Source: Antedon mediterranea
Lineage: Eukaryota > Echinodermata > Crinoidea > Comatulida > Antedonidae
Direction of reading: 5' to 3'
DNA length: 64,000 bases
Assembly: GCF_964355755.1 (NCBI RefSeq)
Contig: NC_092678.1
Coordinates: 9,584,922 to 9,648,921, forward strand
A program made the position numbers and the translations under genes. Positions 10,971 to 23,253 of the stretch are shown one piece after another. The notes beneath the pieces were generated by a model. That model was not told the origin of the DNA and did not search any database. It saw only the letters and a program-made list of their open reading frames with translations. Position 1 is the stretch's first letter. Every line of letters starts with the position of its first letter.

Positions 10971-11326
10971 TTTGTAATTAACATACATATTTAAAAAAAA
11001 AATAAACAATAATCAAACAATTATAATAATTGGAAATACATTACTACTCTAGTTAGTTTATAATGATAGATAAATTGAACATGAATCAAAATGGTTTATA
11101 ATTTATTATCAGTTTTTTTATACAACCCCTTGTGTCTTGTTTACTTTGTGTGGAGGGAATTGGAGGTGAGTGAGACATCATTATAATTATGATTGATATC
11201 AATTATGATAACAAATTAAAAGAAAATAGGGCCTATTTATAGATAATAAAGCGGTAACTACCATAGACTCACAAACATAAACATTGTAATTACTTTCTAT
11301 CTATAATTAATGTTGCCGCAAGGTCC
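10971..11326. other. Unique AT-rich spacer before satellite 2
   Basis: No repeat family or RNA gene is recognised here. The one item of note is a short plus-strand open stretch ending in a strong donor (11091-11165), listed separately. The second satellite begins abruptly at about 11327, inside its tRNA-like part. Confidence 0.5.
11091..11165 (+). CDS. Weak candidate first exon on the plus strand (25 codons)
   Basis: An ATG at 11091 opens 25 codons (MVYNLLSVFLYNPLCLVYF and six more) that end exactly at GAG followed by GTGAGTGAG, a near-perfect donor. The peptide is hydrophobic, like a signal or membrane segment. Against it, there is no visible partner exon in the satellite that follows, the stretch is short, and hydrophobic codons are expected from T-rich DNA. 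It may be chance. Confidence 0.13.
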
Positions 11327-13051
11327 ACCTGAGCATTACCCGTAACGCCACAAACAAGGAGATGACTGAAGAGCTGATAATAGTCTATTTATATGAAATG
11401 AATGATCAATCAATAAAAAATAATGCCATGCAACTTTGTTTCTGATTTTAAAAAAGGTCCACTTGTTTAGGCCTGACATTTACAACCATAAAAATATCTC
11501 ACTTTCAAAAACAATATTTATTTTCAGTTAAAAAAAAAGAGAAAAAATATCCCTAGAGGTTCGAACCCACTGCTGAGAGCACTCAAACCTGAGCATTACC
11601 CGTTACGCCACAAACCAGTAGATGACTGAAGAGCTGATAATAGTCTATTTATGTGAATGAATGATCAATCAATGAAAAATAATGCTATGCAACTTTGTTT
11701 CTGATTTTAAAAAAGGTCCACTTGTTTAGGCATGACATTTACAACCATAAAAATATCTCACTTTCAAAAACAATATTTATTTTCAATTAAAAAAAAAAGA
11801 AAAAAAAAATACCCGTATAGGTTCGAACCCACTGCTGAGAGCACTCAAACCTGAGCATTATCCGTTACGCCACAAACCAGTTGATGACTGAAGAGCTGAT
11901 AATAGTCTATTTATATGAAATTAATGATCAATCAATGAAAAATAATGTCATGCAACTTTGTTTCTGATTTTAAAAAAGGTCCACTTGTTCGGGCCTGACA
12001 TTTACAACCCTCAAAATATCTCACTTTCAAAAATCATATTTTAAAAAAAAAGAAAAAAAAATCCCTAGAGGTTTGACCCACTACTCAGAGCACTCAAACC
12101 TGAGCATTACCCGTTACGCCACAAACCAGTAGATGACTGAAGAGCTGATAATAGTCTATTTATATGAAATGAATGATAAATCAATGAAAAATAATGTTAT
12201 GCAACTTTGTTTCTGATTTAAAAAAAGGTCCACTTGTTTAGGCCTGACATTTACAACCATAACAATATCTCACTTTCAAAAAAAATATTTATTTTCCGTT
12301 AAAAAAAAAAGAGACAAAATATCCCTAGAGGTTCGAAAACACTATTGAGAGCACTAAAATCTGAGCATTACCCGTTACGCCACAAACCAGTAGACGACTG
12401 AAGAGCTGATAATAGTCTATTTATATGAATGGATGATCAATCAATGAAAAAGAATGCTATGCAACTTTGTTTCTGATTTTAAAAAAGGTCCACTTGTTTA
12501 GGCATGACATTTACCACCATAAAAATATCTCACTTTCAAAAACAATATTTATTTTCAATTATAAAAAAAAATAAAAAAAAATACCCGTATAGGTTCGAAC
12601 CCACTGCTGAGAGCACTCAAACCTGAGCATTACCCGTTACGCCACAAACCAGTAGATGACTGAAGAGCTGATAATAGTCTATTTATATGAAATGAATGAT
12701 CAATCAATGAAAAATAATGCCATGCAACTTTGTTTCTGATTTAAAAAAAGATCCGTTTGTTTAGGCCTGACATTTACAACCCTCAAAATATCTCATTTAA
12801 AAAAAAAATATTTATTTTCAATAAGAAAAAAAAGCAATATCCCTAGAGGTTGGAACACGCTACTGAGAGCACTCAAACCTGGGTATTACCCGTTACGCCA
12901 CAAACCAGTAGATGACTGAAGAGCTGATAATATGAAATTAATGATCAATCAATGAAAAATAATGCCATGCAACTTTGTTTCTGATTTTAAAAAAGGTCCA
13001 CTTGTTTAGGCCTCACATTTACAACCCTCAAAATCTCTCACTTTCAAAAAC
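11327..13051 (-). repeat. Satellite 2, minus-oriented part, 6-7 monomers
   Basis: The same roughly 261 bp monomer as in the main array, reverse-complemented: minus-strand box A appears as CCCGTTACGCCA and box B as AGGTTCGAACC. Monomers here are the most varied in the array. They include a first copy cut within the tRNA-like part at 11327, one with a shortened upstream flank near 12925 (the AGTCTATTTAT part is lost), and several with altered box B. They form the left arm of a large inverted repeat with the plus-oriented part. Confidence 0.93.
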
Positions 13052-13109
13052 TTTTTTTTTTAATTGAAAATAAATATTGTTTTTGAAAGTGAGATATTTT
13101 GAGGGTTGT
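13021..13109. other. Orientation switch point of satellite 2 (palindrome centre)
   Basis: CTTTCAAAAAC at 13041-13051 is the exact reverse complement of GTTTTTGAAAG at 13079-13089, separated by a 27-base spacer made of a T-tract and AATTGAAAATAAATATT. Outside this the arms pair with one mismatch over 31 bases and stay closely similar for at least 150 bases, then correspond monomer by monomer. The break lies between the T-tract and the GTTTTTGAAAG part of the monomer. This is the only direction change I found in the array. Confidence 0.9.
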
Positions 13110-14399
13110 AAATGTCAGGCCTAAACAAGTGGACCTTTTTTAAAATCAGAAACAAAGTTGCATGGCATTATTTTTCATTGATTGATCATTCATTTCATAT
13201 AAATAGACTATTATCAGCTCCGCAGTCATCTACTGGTTTGTGGCGTAACGGATAATGCTCAGGTTTGAGTGCTTTCAGTAGTGGGTTCGAACCTCTAGGG
13301 ATTTTTTTTTTTTTAAATTGAAAATAAATATTGTTTTTGAAAGTGAGATATTTTGAGGGTTGTAAATGTCAGGCCTAAACAAGTGGACCTTTTTTAAAAT
13401 CAGAAACAAAGTTGCATGGCATTATTTTTCATTGGTTGATCATCCATTTCATATAAATAGACTATTATCAGCTCTTCAGTTATATACTGGTTTGCAGCGT
13501 AACGGGTAATGCTCAGTTTTGAGTGATTTCAATAGTGGGTTCGAACTTCTAGGGATATTTTTTTTTTTTTTATTTGAAAATAAATATTGTTTTTGAAAGT
13601 GAGATATTTTGAGGGTTGTAAATGTAAGGCCTAAACAAGTGAACATTTTTTTCAATCAGAAACAAAGTTGCATGGCATTATTTTTCATTGATTGATCATT
13701 CATTTCATATATATAGACTATTATCAGCTCCTCAGTCATCTACTGGTTTGTGGCGTAACGTGTAATGCTCAGGTTTGAGTGCTATCAGTAGTGGGTTCGA
13801 ACCTATACGGGTATTTTTTTTTTCTTTTTTTTTTAATTGAAAATAAATATTGTTTTTGAAAGTGAGATATTTTGAGGGTTGCAACTGTCAGGCCTAAACA
13901 AGTGAACCTTTTTTAAAATCAGAAACAAAGTTGCATGGCATTATTTTTCATTGATTGATCATCCATTTCATATAAATAGACTATTATCAGCTCTTCAGTC
14001 ATATACTGGTTTGCGGCGAACGGGTAATGCTCAGGTTTGAGTGATTTCAATAGTCGGTTCGAACTTCTAGGGATATTTTTTTTCTTTTTTTTTTATTTGA
14101 AAATAAATATTGTTTTTGAAGGTGAGATATTTTGAGGGTTGTAAATGTCAGGCCTAAACAAGTGAACCTTTTTTAAAATCAGAAACAAAGTTGCATGGCA
14201 TTATTTTTCATTGATTTATTATTCATTTCATATAAATAGAGTATTATCAGCTCTTCAGTCATCTACTGGTTTGAGGCGTAACGGTTAATGCTCAGGTTTG
14301 AGTGCTCTCAGTAGTGGGTTCGAACCTCTACGAATTTTTTTTTTACTTTTTTTTTAATTGAAAATAAATATTGTTTTTGAAAGTGAGATATTTTGAGCG

Positions 14400-16900
14400 T
14401 TGTAAATGTCAGGCCTAAACAAGTGGACCTTTTTTAAAATCAGAAACAAAGTTGCATGGCATTATTTTTCATTGATTGATCATTTATTTAATATAAATAG
14501 ACTATTATAAGCTCCTCAGTCATCTACTGGTTTGTGGCGTAACGGATAATGCTCAGGTTTGAGTGCTTTCAGTAGTGGGTTCGAACCTCTAGGGATTTTT
14601 TTTTTTTTTAAATTGAAAATAAATATTGTTTTTGAAAGTGAGATATTTTGAGGGTTGTAAATGTCAGGCCTAAACAAGTGGACCTTTTTTAAAATCAGAA
14701 ACAAAGTTGCATGGCATTATTTTTCATTGGTTGATCATCCATTTCATATATATAGACTATTATCAGCTCTTCAGTCATATACTGGTTTGCGGCGTAACGG
14801 GTAATGCTCAGTTTTGAGTGATTTCAATAGTGGGTTTGAACTTCTAAGGATATTTGTTTTCTTTTTTTTAATTTGAAAATAAATATTGTTTTTGAAAGTG
14901 AGATATTTTGAGGGTTGTAAATGTCAGGCCTAAACAAGTGAACCTTTTTTAAAATCAGAAACAAAGTTGCATGGCATTATTTTTCATTGATTGATCATTA
15001 ATTTCATATAAATAGACTATTATCAGCTTTTCAGTTATCTACTGGTTTGTGGCGTAACGGGTAATACCCAGGTTTGAGTGCTCTCAGTAGCGGGTTCCAA
15101 CCTCTAGGGATATTGCTTTTTTTTTCTTATTGAAAATAAATATTTTTTTTGAAAATGAGATAATTTTTAGGGTTGTAAATGTCAGGCTTAAACAAATGGA
15201 TCTTTTTTAAAATCAGAAACAAAGTTGCATGGCATTATTTTTCATTGATTGATAATTCATTTCATATAAATAGACTATTACCAGCTCTTCAGTCATCTAC
15301 TGGGTTGTGGCGTAACGAGTAATGCTCAGGTTTGAGTGCTCTTAGTAGTGGGTCGAACCTCTAGGGATACTTTTTTTCTTTTTTTTTTAAATTGAAAATA
15401 AATATGGTTTTTGAAAGTGAGATATTTTGAGGGTTGTAAATGTCAGGCCTAAACAAGTGGACCTTTTTTAAAATCAGAAACAAAGTTGCATGGCATTATT
15501 TTTCATTGATTGATAATTCATTTCATATAAATAGACTATTATCAGCTCTTCAGTCATCTACTGGTTTGAGGCGTAACGGGTAATGCTCAGGTTTGAGTGC
15601 TCTCAGTAGTGGGTTCGAACCTATACGGGTATTTTTTTTCTTTTTTTTTTTAATTGAAAATAAATATTGTTTTTGAAAGTGAGATATTTTGAGGGTTGCA
15701 ACTGTCAGGCCTAAACAAGTGAACCTTTTTTAAAATCAGAAACAAAGTTGCATGGCATTATTTTTCATTGATTGATCATCTATTTCATATAAATAGACTA
15801 TTATCAGCTCTTCAGTCATATACTGGTTTACGTCGTAACGGGTAATGCTCAGGTTTGAGTGATTTCAATAGTGGGTTCGAACTTCTAGGGATATTTTTTT
15901 TTCTTTTTTTTTTTATTTGAAAATAAATATTGTTTTTGAAAGTGAGATATTTGTATGGTTTTAAATGTCAAGCCTAATCAAGTGGACCTTTTTTTTAAAT
16001 CAGAAACAAAGTTGCATAACATCATTTTACATTGATGGATCATTCATTTCATATAAATAGACTGTTATCAGCTCTTCAGTCATCTACTGGTTTGTGGCGT
16101 AACCGGTAGTGCTCAGGTTTGAGTTCTCGCAGTAGTGGGTTCGAACCTCTACGAATTTTTTTTTCTTTTTTTTTTAATTGAAAATAAATATTGTTTTTGA
16201 AAGTGAGATATTTTGAGCGTTGTAAATGTCAGGCCTAAACAAGTGGACCTTTTTAAAAATCAGAAACAAAGTTGCATGGCATTATTTTTCATTGATTGAT
16301 CATTTATTTAATATAAATAGACTATTATCAGCTCCTCAGTCATCTACTGGTTTGTGGCGTAACGGATAATGCTCAGGTTTGAGTGCTTTCAGTAGTGGGT
16401 TCGAACCTCTAGGGATTTTTTTTTTTTTAAATTGAAAATAAATATTGTTTTTGAAAGTGAGATATTTTGAGGGTTGTAAATGTCAGGCCTAAACCAGTGG
16501 ACCTTTTTTAAAATCAGAAACAAAGTTGCATGGCATTATTTTTCATTGGTTGATCATCCATTTCATATATATAGACTATTATCAGCTCTTCAGTCATATA
16601 CTGGTTTGCGGCGTAACGGGTAATGCTCAGTTTTGAGTGATTTCAATAGTGGGTTTGAACTTCTAAGGATATTTGTTTTCTTTTTTTTTATTTGAAAATA
16701 AATATTGTTTTTGAAAGTGAGATATTTTGAGGGTTTTAAATGTCAGGCCTAAACAAGTGAACCTTTTTTAAAATCAGAAACAAAGTTGCAAGGCATTATT
16801 TTTCATTGATTGATCATTAATTTCATATAAATAGACTTTTATCAGCTCCGCAGTCATCTACTGGTTTGTGGCGTAACGGATAATGCTCAGGTTTGAGTGC
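14400..16900 (+). repeat. 7-monomer (1.82 kb) duplication
   Basis: The pair of monomers at about 14.4-15.0 kb recurs at about 16.2-16.8 kb. The GATAATGCTCAGG core with GCTTTCAG lies at 14521 and 16341, and the unusual TGGGTTTGAACTTCTAAGG box B at 14831 and 16650 (spacings 1,820 and 1,819). Between them the monomers differ, so this is an older or partly overwritten duplication. Confidence 0.6.
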
Positions 16901-17519
16901 TTTCAGTAGTGGGTTCGAACCTCTAGGTTTTTTTTTTTTTTTTTAAATTGAAAATAAATATTGTTTTTGAAAGTGAGATATTTTGAGGGTTGTAAATGTC
17001 AGGCCTAAACAAGTGGACCTTTTTTAAAATCAGAAACAAAGTTGCATGGCATTATTTTTCATTGGTTGATCATCCATTTCATCTAAATAGACTATTATCA
17101 GCTCCTCAGTTATATACTGGTTTGCGGCGTAACGGGTAATGCTCAGTTTTGAGTGATTTCAATAGTGGGTTCGAACTTCTAGGGCTATTTTTTTTTTTTT
17201 TTTATTTGAAAATAAATATTGTTTTTGAAAGTGAGATATTTTGAGGGTTGTAAATGTCAGGCCTAAACAATTGAAAATTTTTTTCAATCAGAAACAAAGT
17301 TGCATGTCATTATTTTTCATTGATTCATCATTGATTTCATATATATAGACTATTATCAGCTCCTCAGTCACCTACTGGTTTGTGGCGTAACGTGTAATGC
17401 TCAGGTTTGAGTGCTCCCAGTAGTGGGTTCGAACCTATACGGGTATTTCTTTTTTCTTTTTTTTTTAATTGAAAATAAATATTGTTTTTGAAAGTGAGAT
17501 ATTTTGAGGGTTGCAACTG

Positions 17520-20386
17520 TCAGGCCTAAACAAGTGAACCTTTTTTAAAATCAGAAACAAAGTTGCATGGCATTATTTTTCATTGATTGATCATCCATTT
17601 CATATAAATAGACTATTATCAGCTCTTCAGTCATAAAATGGTTTGCGGCGAACGGGTAATGCTCAGGTTTGAGTGATTTCAATAGTGGGTTCGAACTTCT
17701 AGGGATATTTTTTTTCTTTTTTTTTTTATTTGAAAATAAATATTGTTTTTGAAGGTGAGATATTTTGAGGGTTGTAAATGTCAGGCCTAAACAAGTGAAC
17801 CTTTTTTAAAATCAGAAACAAAGTTGCATGGCATTATTTTTCATTGATTTATTATTCATTTCATATAAATAGAGTATTATCAGCTCTTCAGTCATCTACT
17901 GGTTTGAGGCGTAACGGGTAATGCTCAAGTTTGAGTGCTCGCAGAAGTGGGTTCGAACCTCTAGGGATATTTCTTTTCTTTCTTTTTTTTATTGAAAATA
18001 AATATTTTTTTTGAAGGTGAGATATTTTGAGGGTTGTAAATGACAGGCCTCAACAAATGAACCTTTTTTAAAATCAGAAACAAAGTTGCATGGCGTTATT
18101 TTTCATTGATTGATCATTAATTTCATATAAATAGACTATTATCAGCTCTTCAGTCATCTACTGGTTTGTGGCGTAACGGGTAATGCTCAAGTTTGAGTGC
18201 TCTCACTAGTGGGTTCGAACCTCTACGGATATTTTGTTTCTTTTTTTTTTTCATTTAAAATAAATATTTTTTTTGAAAGTGAGATATTTTGAGGGTTGTA
18301 AATGTCAGGCCTAAACAAGTGAACCTTTTTTAAAATCAGAAACAAAGTTGCATTGCATTATTTTTCATTGATTTATTATTAATTTCATATAAATAGAGTA
18401 TTATCAGCTCTTCAGTCATCTACTGGGTTGTGGCGTAACGGGTAATGCTCAAGTTTGAGTGCTCTCACTAGTGGGTTCGAACCTCTACGGATATTTTGTT
18501 TCTTTTTTTTTTTCATTTAAAATAAATATTGTTTTTGAAAGTGAGATATTTTGAGGGTTGTAAATGTCAGGCCTAAACAAGTGAACCTTTTTTAAAATCA
18601 GAAACAAAGTTGCATTGCATTATTTTTCATTGATTGATTAATTTCATATAAATAGAGTATTATCAGCTCTTCAGTCATCTACTGGTTTGAGGCGTAACGG
18701 GTAATGCTCAGGTTTGAGTTCTCGCAGTAGTGGGTTCGAACCTCTACGAATATTTTTTTTTTTTTTTTTTTTTATTGAAAATAAATATTGTTTTTGAAAG
18801 TGAGATATTTTGAGGGTTGTAAATGTCAGGCCTAAACAAGTGGACCTTTTTTAAAATCAGAAACAAAGTTGCATGGCATTATTTTTCATTGATTTATTAT
18901 TTATTTCATATAAATAGAGTATTATCAGCTCTTCGGTCATCTACTGGTTTGTGGCGTAACGGGTAATGCTCACGTTTGAGTGCTCTCACTAGTGGGTTCG
19001 AACCTCTACGGATATTTTGTTTCTTTTTTTTCTTTTTTTTAAAATAAATATTGTTTTTTAAAGTGAGATATTTTGAGGGTTGTAAATGTCAGGCCTAAAC
19101 AAGTGAACCTTTTTTAAAATCAGAAACAAAGTTGCATGGCATTATTTTTCATTGATTTATTATTAATTTCATATAAATAGAGTATTATCAGCTCTTCAGT
19201 CATCTACTGGTTTGAGGCGTAACGGGTAATGCTCAGGTTTGAGTTCTTGCAGTAGTGGGTTCGAACCTCTAGGGATATTGCTTTTTTTTTCCTTATTGAA
19301 AATAAATATTTTTTTTGAAAATGAGATATTTTTTAGGGTTGTGAATGTCAGGCCTAAACAAATGGATATTTTTTAAAATCAGAAACAAAGTTGCATGGCA
19401 TTATTTTTCATTGATTGATCATTCATTTCATATAAATAGACTATTATCAGCTCCTCAGTCATCTACTGATTTGTGGCGTAACGGGTAATGCTCAGGTTTG
19501 AGTGCTCTGAGTAGTGGGTCGAACCTCTAGGGATATTTGTTTTCTTTTTTTTTTAAATTGAAAATAAATATGGATTTTGAAAGTGAGATATTTTGAGGGT
19601 TGTAAATGTCAGGCCTAAACAAGTGGACCTTTTTTAAAATCAGAAACAAAGTTGCATGGCATTATTTTTCATTGATTTATTATTAATTTAATATAAATAG
19701 AGTATTATCAGCTCTTCAGTCATCTACTGGTTTGAGGCGTAACGGGTAATGCTCAACTTTGAGTTCTCGCAGTAGTGGGTTTGAACCTCTACGAATATTT
19801 TTTTTTTTTTTTTTTTATTGAAAAAAATATTGTTTTTGAAAGTGAGATATTTTGAGGGTTGTAAATGTCAGGCCTAAACAAGTGGACCTTTTTTAAAATC
19901 AGAAACAAAGTTGCATGGCATTATTTTTCATTGATTGATCATTGATTTCATATAAATAGACTATTATCAGCTCTTCAGTTATCTACTGGTTTGTGGCGTA
20001 ACGGGTAATACCCAGGTTTGAGTGCTCTCAGTAGCGGGTTCCAACCTCTAGGGATATTGCTTTTTTTTTTCTTATTGAAAATAAATATTTTTTTTGAAAA
20101 TGAGATATTTTTTAGGGTTGTAAATGTCAGGCCTAAACAAATGGATCTTTTTTAAAATCAGAAACAAAGTTGCATGGCATTATTTTTCATTGATTGATAA
20201 TTCATTTCATATAAATAGACTATTACCAGCTCTTCAGCCATCTACTGGTTTGTGGCGTAACGAGTAATGCTCAGGTTTGAGTGCTCTGAGTAGTGGGTCG
20301 AACCTCTAGGGATACTTTTTTTCTTTTTTTTTTAAATTGAAAATAAATATGGTTTTTGAAAGTGAGATATTTTGAAGTTGTAAATG
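17520..20386 (+). repeat. 11-monomer higher-order unit, copy 1 (2,867 bp)
   Basis: The TCATAAAATGG variant at 17631 recurs at 20498, and the CTTTTTTTTTCC tract at 19281 recurs at 22148, each 2,867 bases on. The match starts where the text before CAGGCCTAAACAAGTGAACC differs between copies. The copies are nearly identical in every stretch compared by eye, including T-tract lengths, so the duplication is recent (or an assembly artefact). Confidence 0.88.
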
Positions 20387-23253
20387 TCAGGCCTAAACAA
20401 GTGAACCTTTTTTAAAATCAGAAACAAAGTTGCATGGCATTATTTTTCATTGATTGATCATCCATTTCATATAAATAGACTATTATCAGCTCTTCAGTCA
20501 TAAAATGGTTTGCGGCGAACGGGTAATGCTCAGGTTTGAGTGATTTCAATAGTGGGTTCGAACTTCTAGGGATATTTTTTTTCTTTTTTTTTTTATTTGA
20601 AAATAAATATTGTTTTTGAAGGTGAGATATTTTGAGGGTTGTAAATGTCAGGCCTAAACAAGTGAACCTTTTTTAAAATCAGAAACAAAGTTGCATGGCA
20701 TTATTTTTCATTGATTTATTATTCATTTCATATAAATAGAGTATTATCAGCTCTTCAGTCATCTACTGGTTTGAGGCGTAACGGGTAATGCTCAAGTTTG
20801 AGTGCTCGCAGAAGTGGGTTCGAACCTCTAGGGATATTTCTTTTCTTTCTTTTTTTTATTGAAAATAAATATTTTTTTTGAAGGTGAGATATTTTGAGGG
20901 TTGTAAATGACAGGCCTCAACAAATGAACCTTTTTTAAAATCAGAAACAAAGTTGCATGGCGTTATTTTTCATTGATTGATCATTAATTTCATATAAATA
21001 GACTATTATCAGCTCTTCAGTCATCTACTGGTTTGTGGCGTAACGGGTAATGCTCAAGTTTGAGTGCTCTCACTAGTGGGTTCGAACCTCTACGGATATT
21101 TTGTTTCTTTTTTTTTTTCATTTAAAATAAATATTTTTTTTGAAAGTGAGATATTTTGAGGGTTGTAAATGTCAGGCCTAAACAAGTGAACCTTTTTTAA
21201 AATCAGAAACAAAGTTGCATTGCATTATTTTTCATTGATTTATTATTAATTTCATATAAATAGAGTATTATCAGCTCTTCAGTCATCTACTGGGTTGTGG
21301 CGTAACGGGTAATGCTCAAGTTTGAGTGCTCTCACTAGTGGGTTCGAACCTCTACGGATATTTTGTTTCTTTTTTTTTTTCATTTAAAATAAATATTGTT
21401 TTTGAAAGTGAGATATTTTGAGGGTTGTAAATGTCAGGCCTAAACAAGTGAACCTTTTTTAAAATCAGAAACAAAGTTGCATTGCATTATTTTTCATTGA
21501 TTGATTAATTTCATATAAATAGAGTATTATCAGCTCTTCAGTCATCTACTGGTTTGAGGCGTAACGGGTAATGCTCAGGTTTGAGTTCTCGCAGTAGTGG
21601 GTTCGAACCTCTACGAATATTTTTTTTTTTTTTTTTTTTTATTGAAAATAAATATTGTTTTTGAAAGTGAGATATTTTGAGGGTTGTAAATGTCAGGCCT
21701 AAACAAGTGGACCTTTTTTAAAATCAGAAACAAAGTTGCATGGCATTATTTTTCATTGATTTATTATTTATTTCATATAAATAGAGTATTATCAGCTCTT
21801 CGGTCATCTACTGGTTTGTGGCGTAACGGGTAATGCTCACGTTTGAGTGCTCTCACTAGTGGGTTCGAACCTCTACGGATATTTTGTTTCTTTTTTTTCT
21901 TTTTTTTAAAATAAATATTGTTTTTTAAAGTGAGATATTTTGAGGGTTGTAAATGTCAGGCCTAAACAAGTGAACCTTTTTTAAAATCAGAAACAAAGTT
22001 GCATGGCATTATTTTTCATTGATTTATTATTAATTTCATATAAATAGAGTATTATCAGCTCTTCAGTCATCTACTGGTTTGAGGCGTAACGGGTAATGCT
22101 CAGGTTTGAGTTCTTGCAGTAGTGGGTTCGAACCTCTAGGGATATTGCTTTTTTTTTCCTTATTGAAAATAAATATTTTTTTTGAAAATGAGATATTTTT
22201 TAGGGTTGTGAATGTCAGGCCTAAACAAATGGATATTTTTTAAAATCAGAAACAAAGTTGCATGGCATTATTTTTCATTGATTGATCATTCATTTCATAT
22301 AAATAGACTATTATCAGCTCCTCAGTCATCTACTGATTTGTGGCGTAACGGGTAATGCTCAGGTTTGAGTGCTCTGAGTAGTGGGTCGAACCTCTAGGGA
22401 TATTTGTTTTCTTTTTTTTTTAAATTGAAAATAAATATGGATTTTGAAAGTGAGATATTTTGAGGGTTGTAAATGTCAGGCCTAAACAAGTGGACCTTTT
22501 TTAAAATCAGAAACAAAGTTGCATGGCATTATTTTTCATTGATTTATTATTAATTTAATATAAATAGAGTATTATCAGCTCTTCAGTCATCTACTGGTTT
22601 GAGGCGTAACGGGTAATGCTCAACTTTGAGTTCTCGCAGTAGTGGGTTTGAACCTCTACGAATATTTTTTTTTTTTTTTTTTTATTGAAAAAAATATTGT
22701 TTTTGAAAGTGAGATATTTTGAGGGTTGTAAATGTCAGGCCTAAACAAGTGGACCTTTTTTAAAATCAGAAACAAAGTTGCATGGCATTATTTTTCATTG
22801 ATTGATCATTGATTTCATATAAATAGACTATTATCAGCTCTTCAGTTATCTACTGGTTTGTGGCGTAACGGGTAATACCCAGGTTTGAGTGCTCTCAGTA
22901 GCGGGTTCCAACCTCTAGGGATATTGCTTTTTTTTTTCTTATTGAAAATAAATATTTTTTTTGAAAATGAGATATTTTTTAGGGTTGTAAATGTCAGGCC
23001 TAAACAAATGGATCTTTTTTAAAATCAGAAACAAAGTTGCATGGCATTATTTTTCATTGATTGATAATTCATTTCATATAAATAGACTATTACCAGCTCT
23101 TCAGCCATCTACTGGTTTGTGGCGTAACGAGTAATGCTCAGGTTTGAGTGCTCTGAGTAGTGGGTCGAACCTCTAGGGATACTTTTTTTCTTTTTTTTTT
23201 AAATTGAAAATAAATATGGTTTTTGAAAGTGAGATATTTTGAAGTTGTAAATG
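20387..23253 (+). repeat. 11-monomer higher-order unit, copy 2 (2,867 bp)
   Basis: Directly follows copy 1 and matches it through to the TTTTGAAGTTG variant near 23240, whose partner is near 20373. The sequence then continues into related but different monomers (23254 onward). Both copies carry the CTCTGAGTAGTGGGTCG and TCTCGCAG core variants in the same order. Confidence 0.88.
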
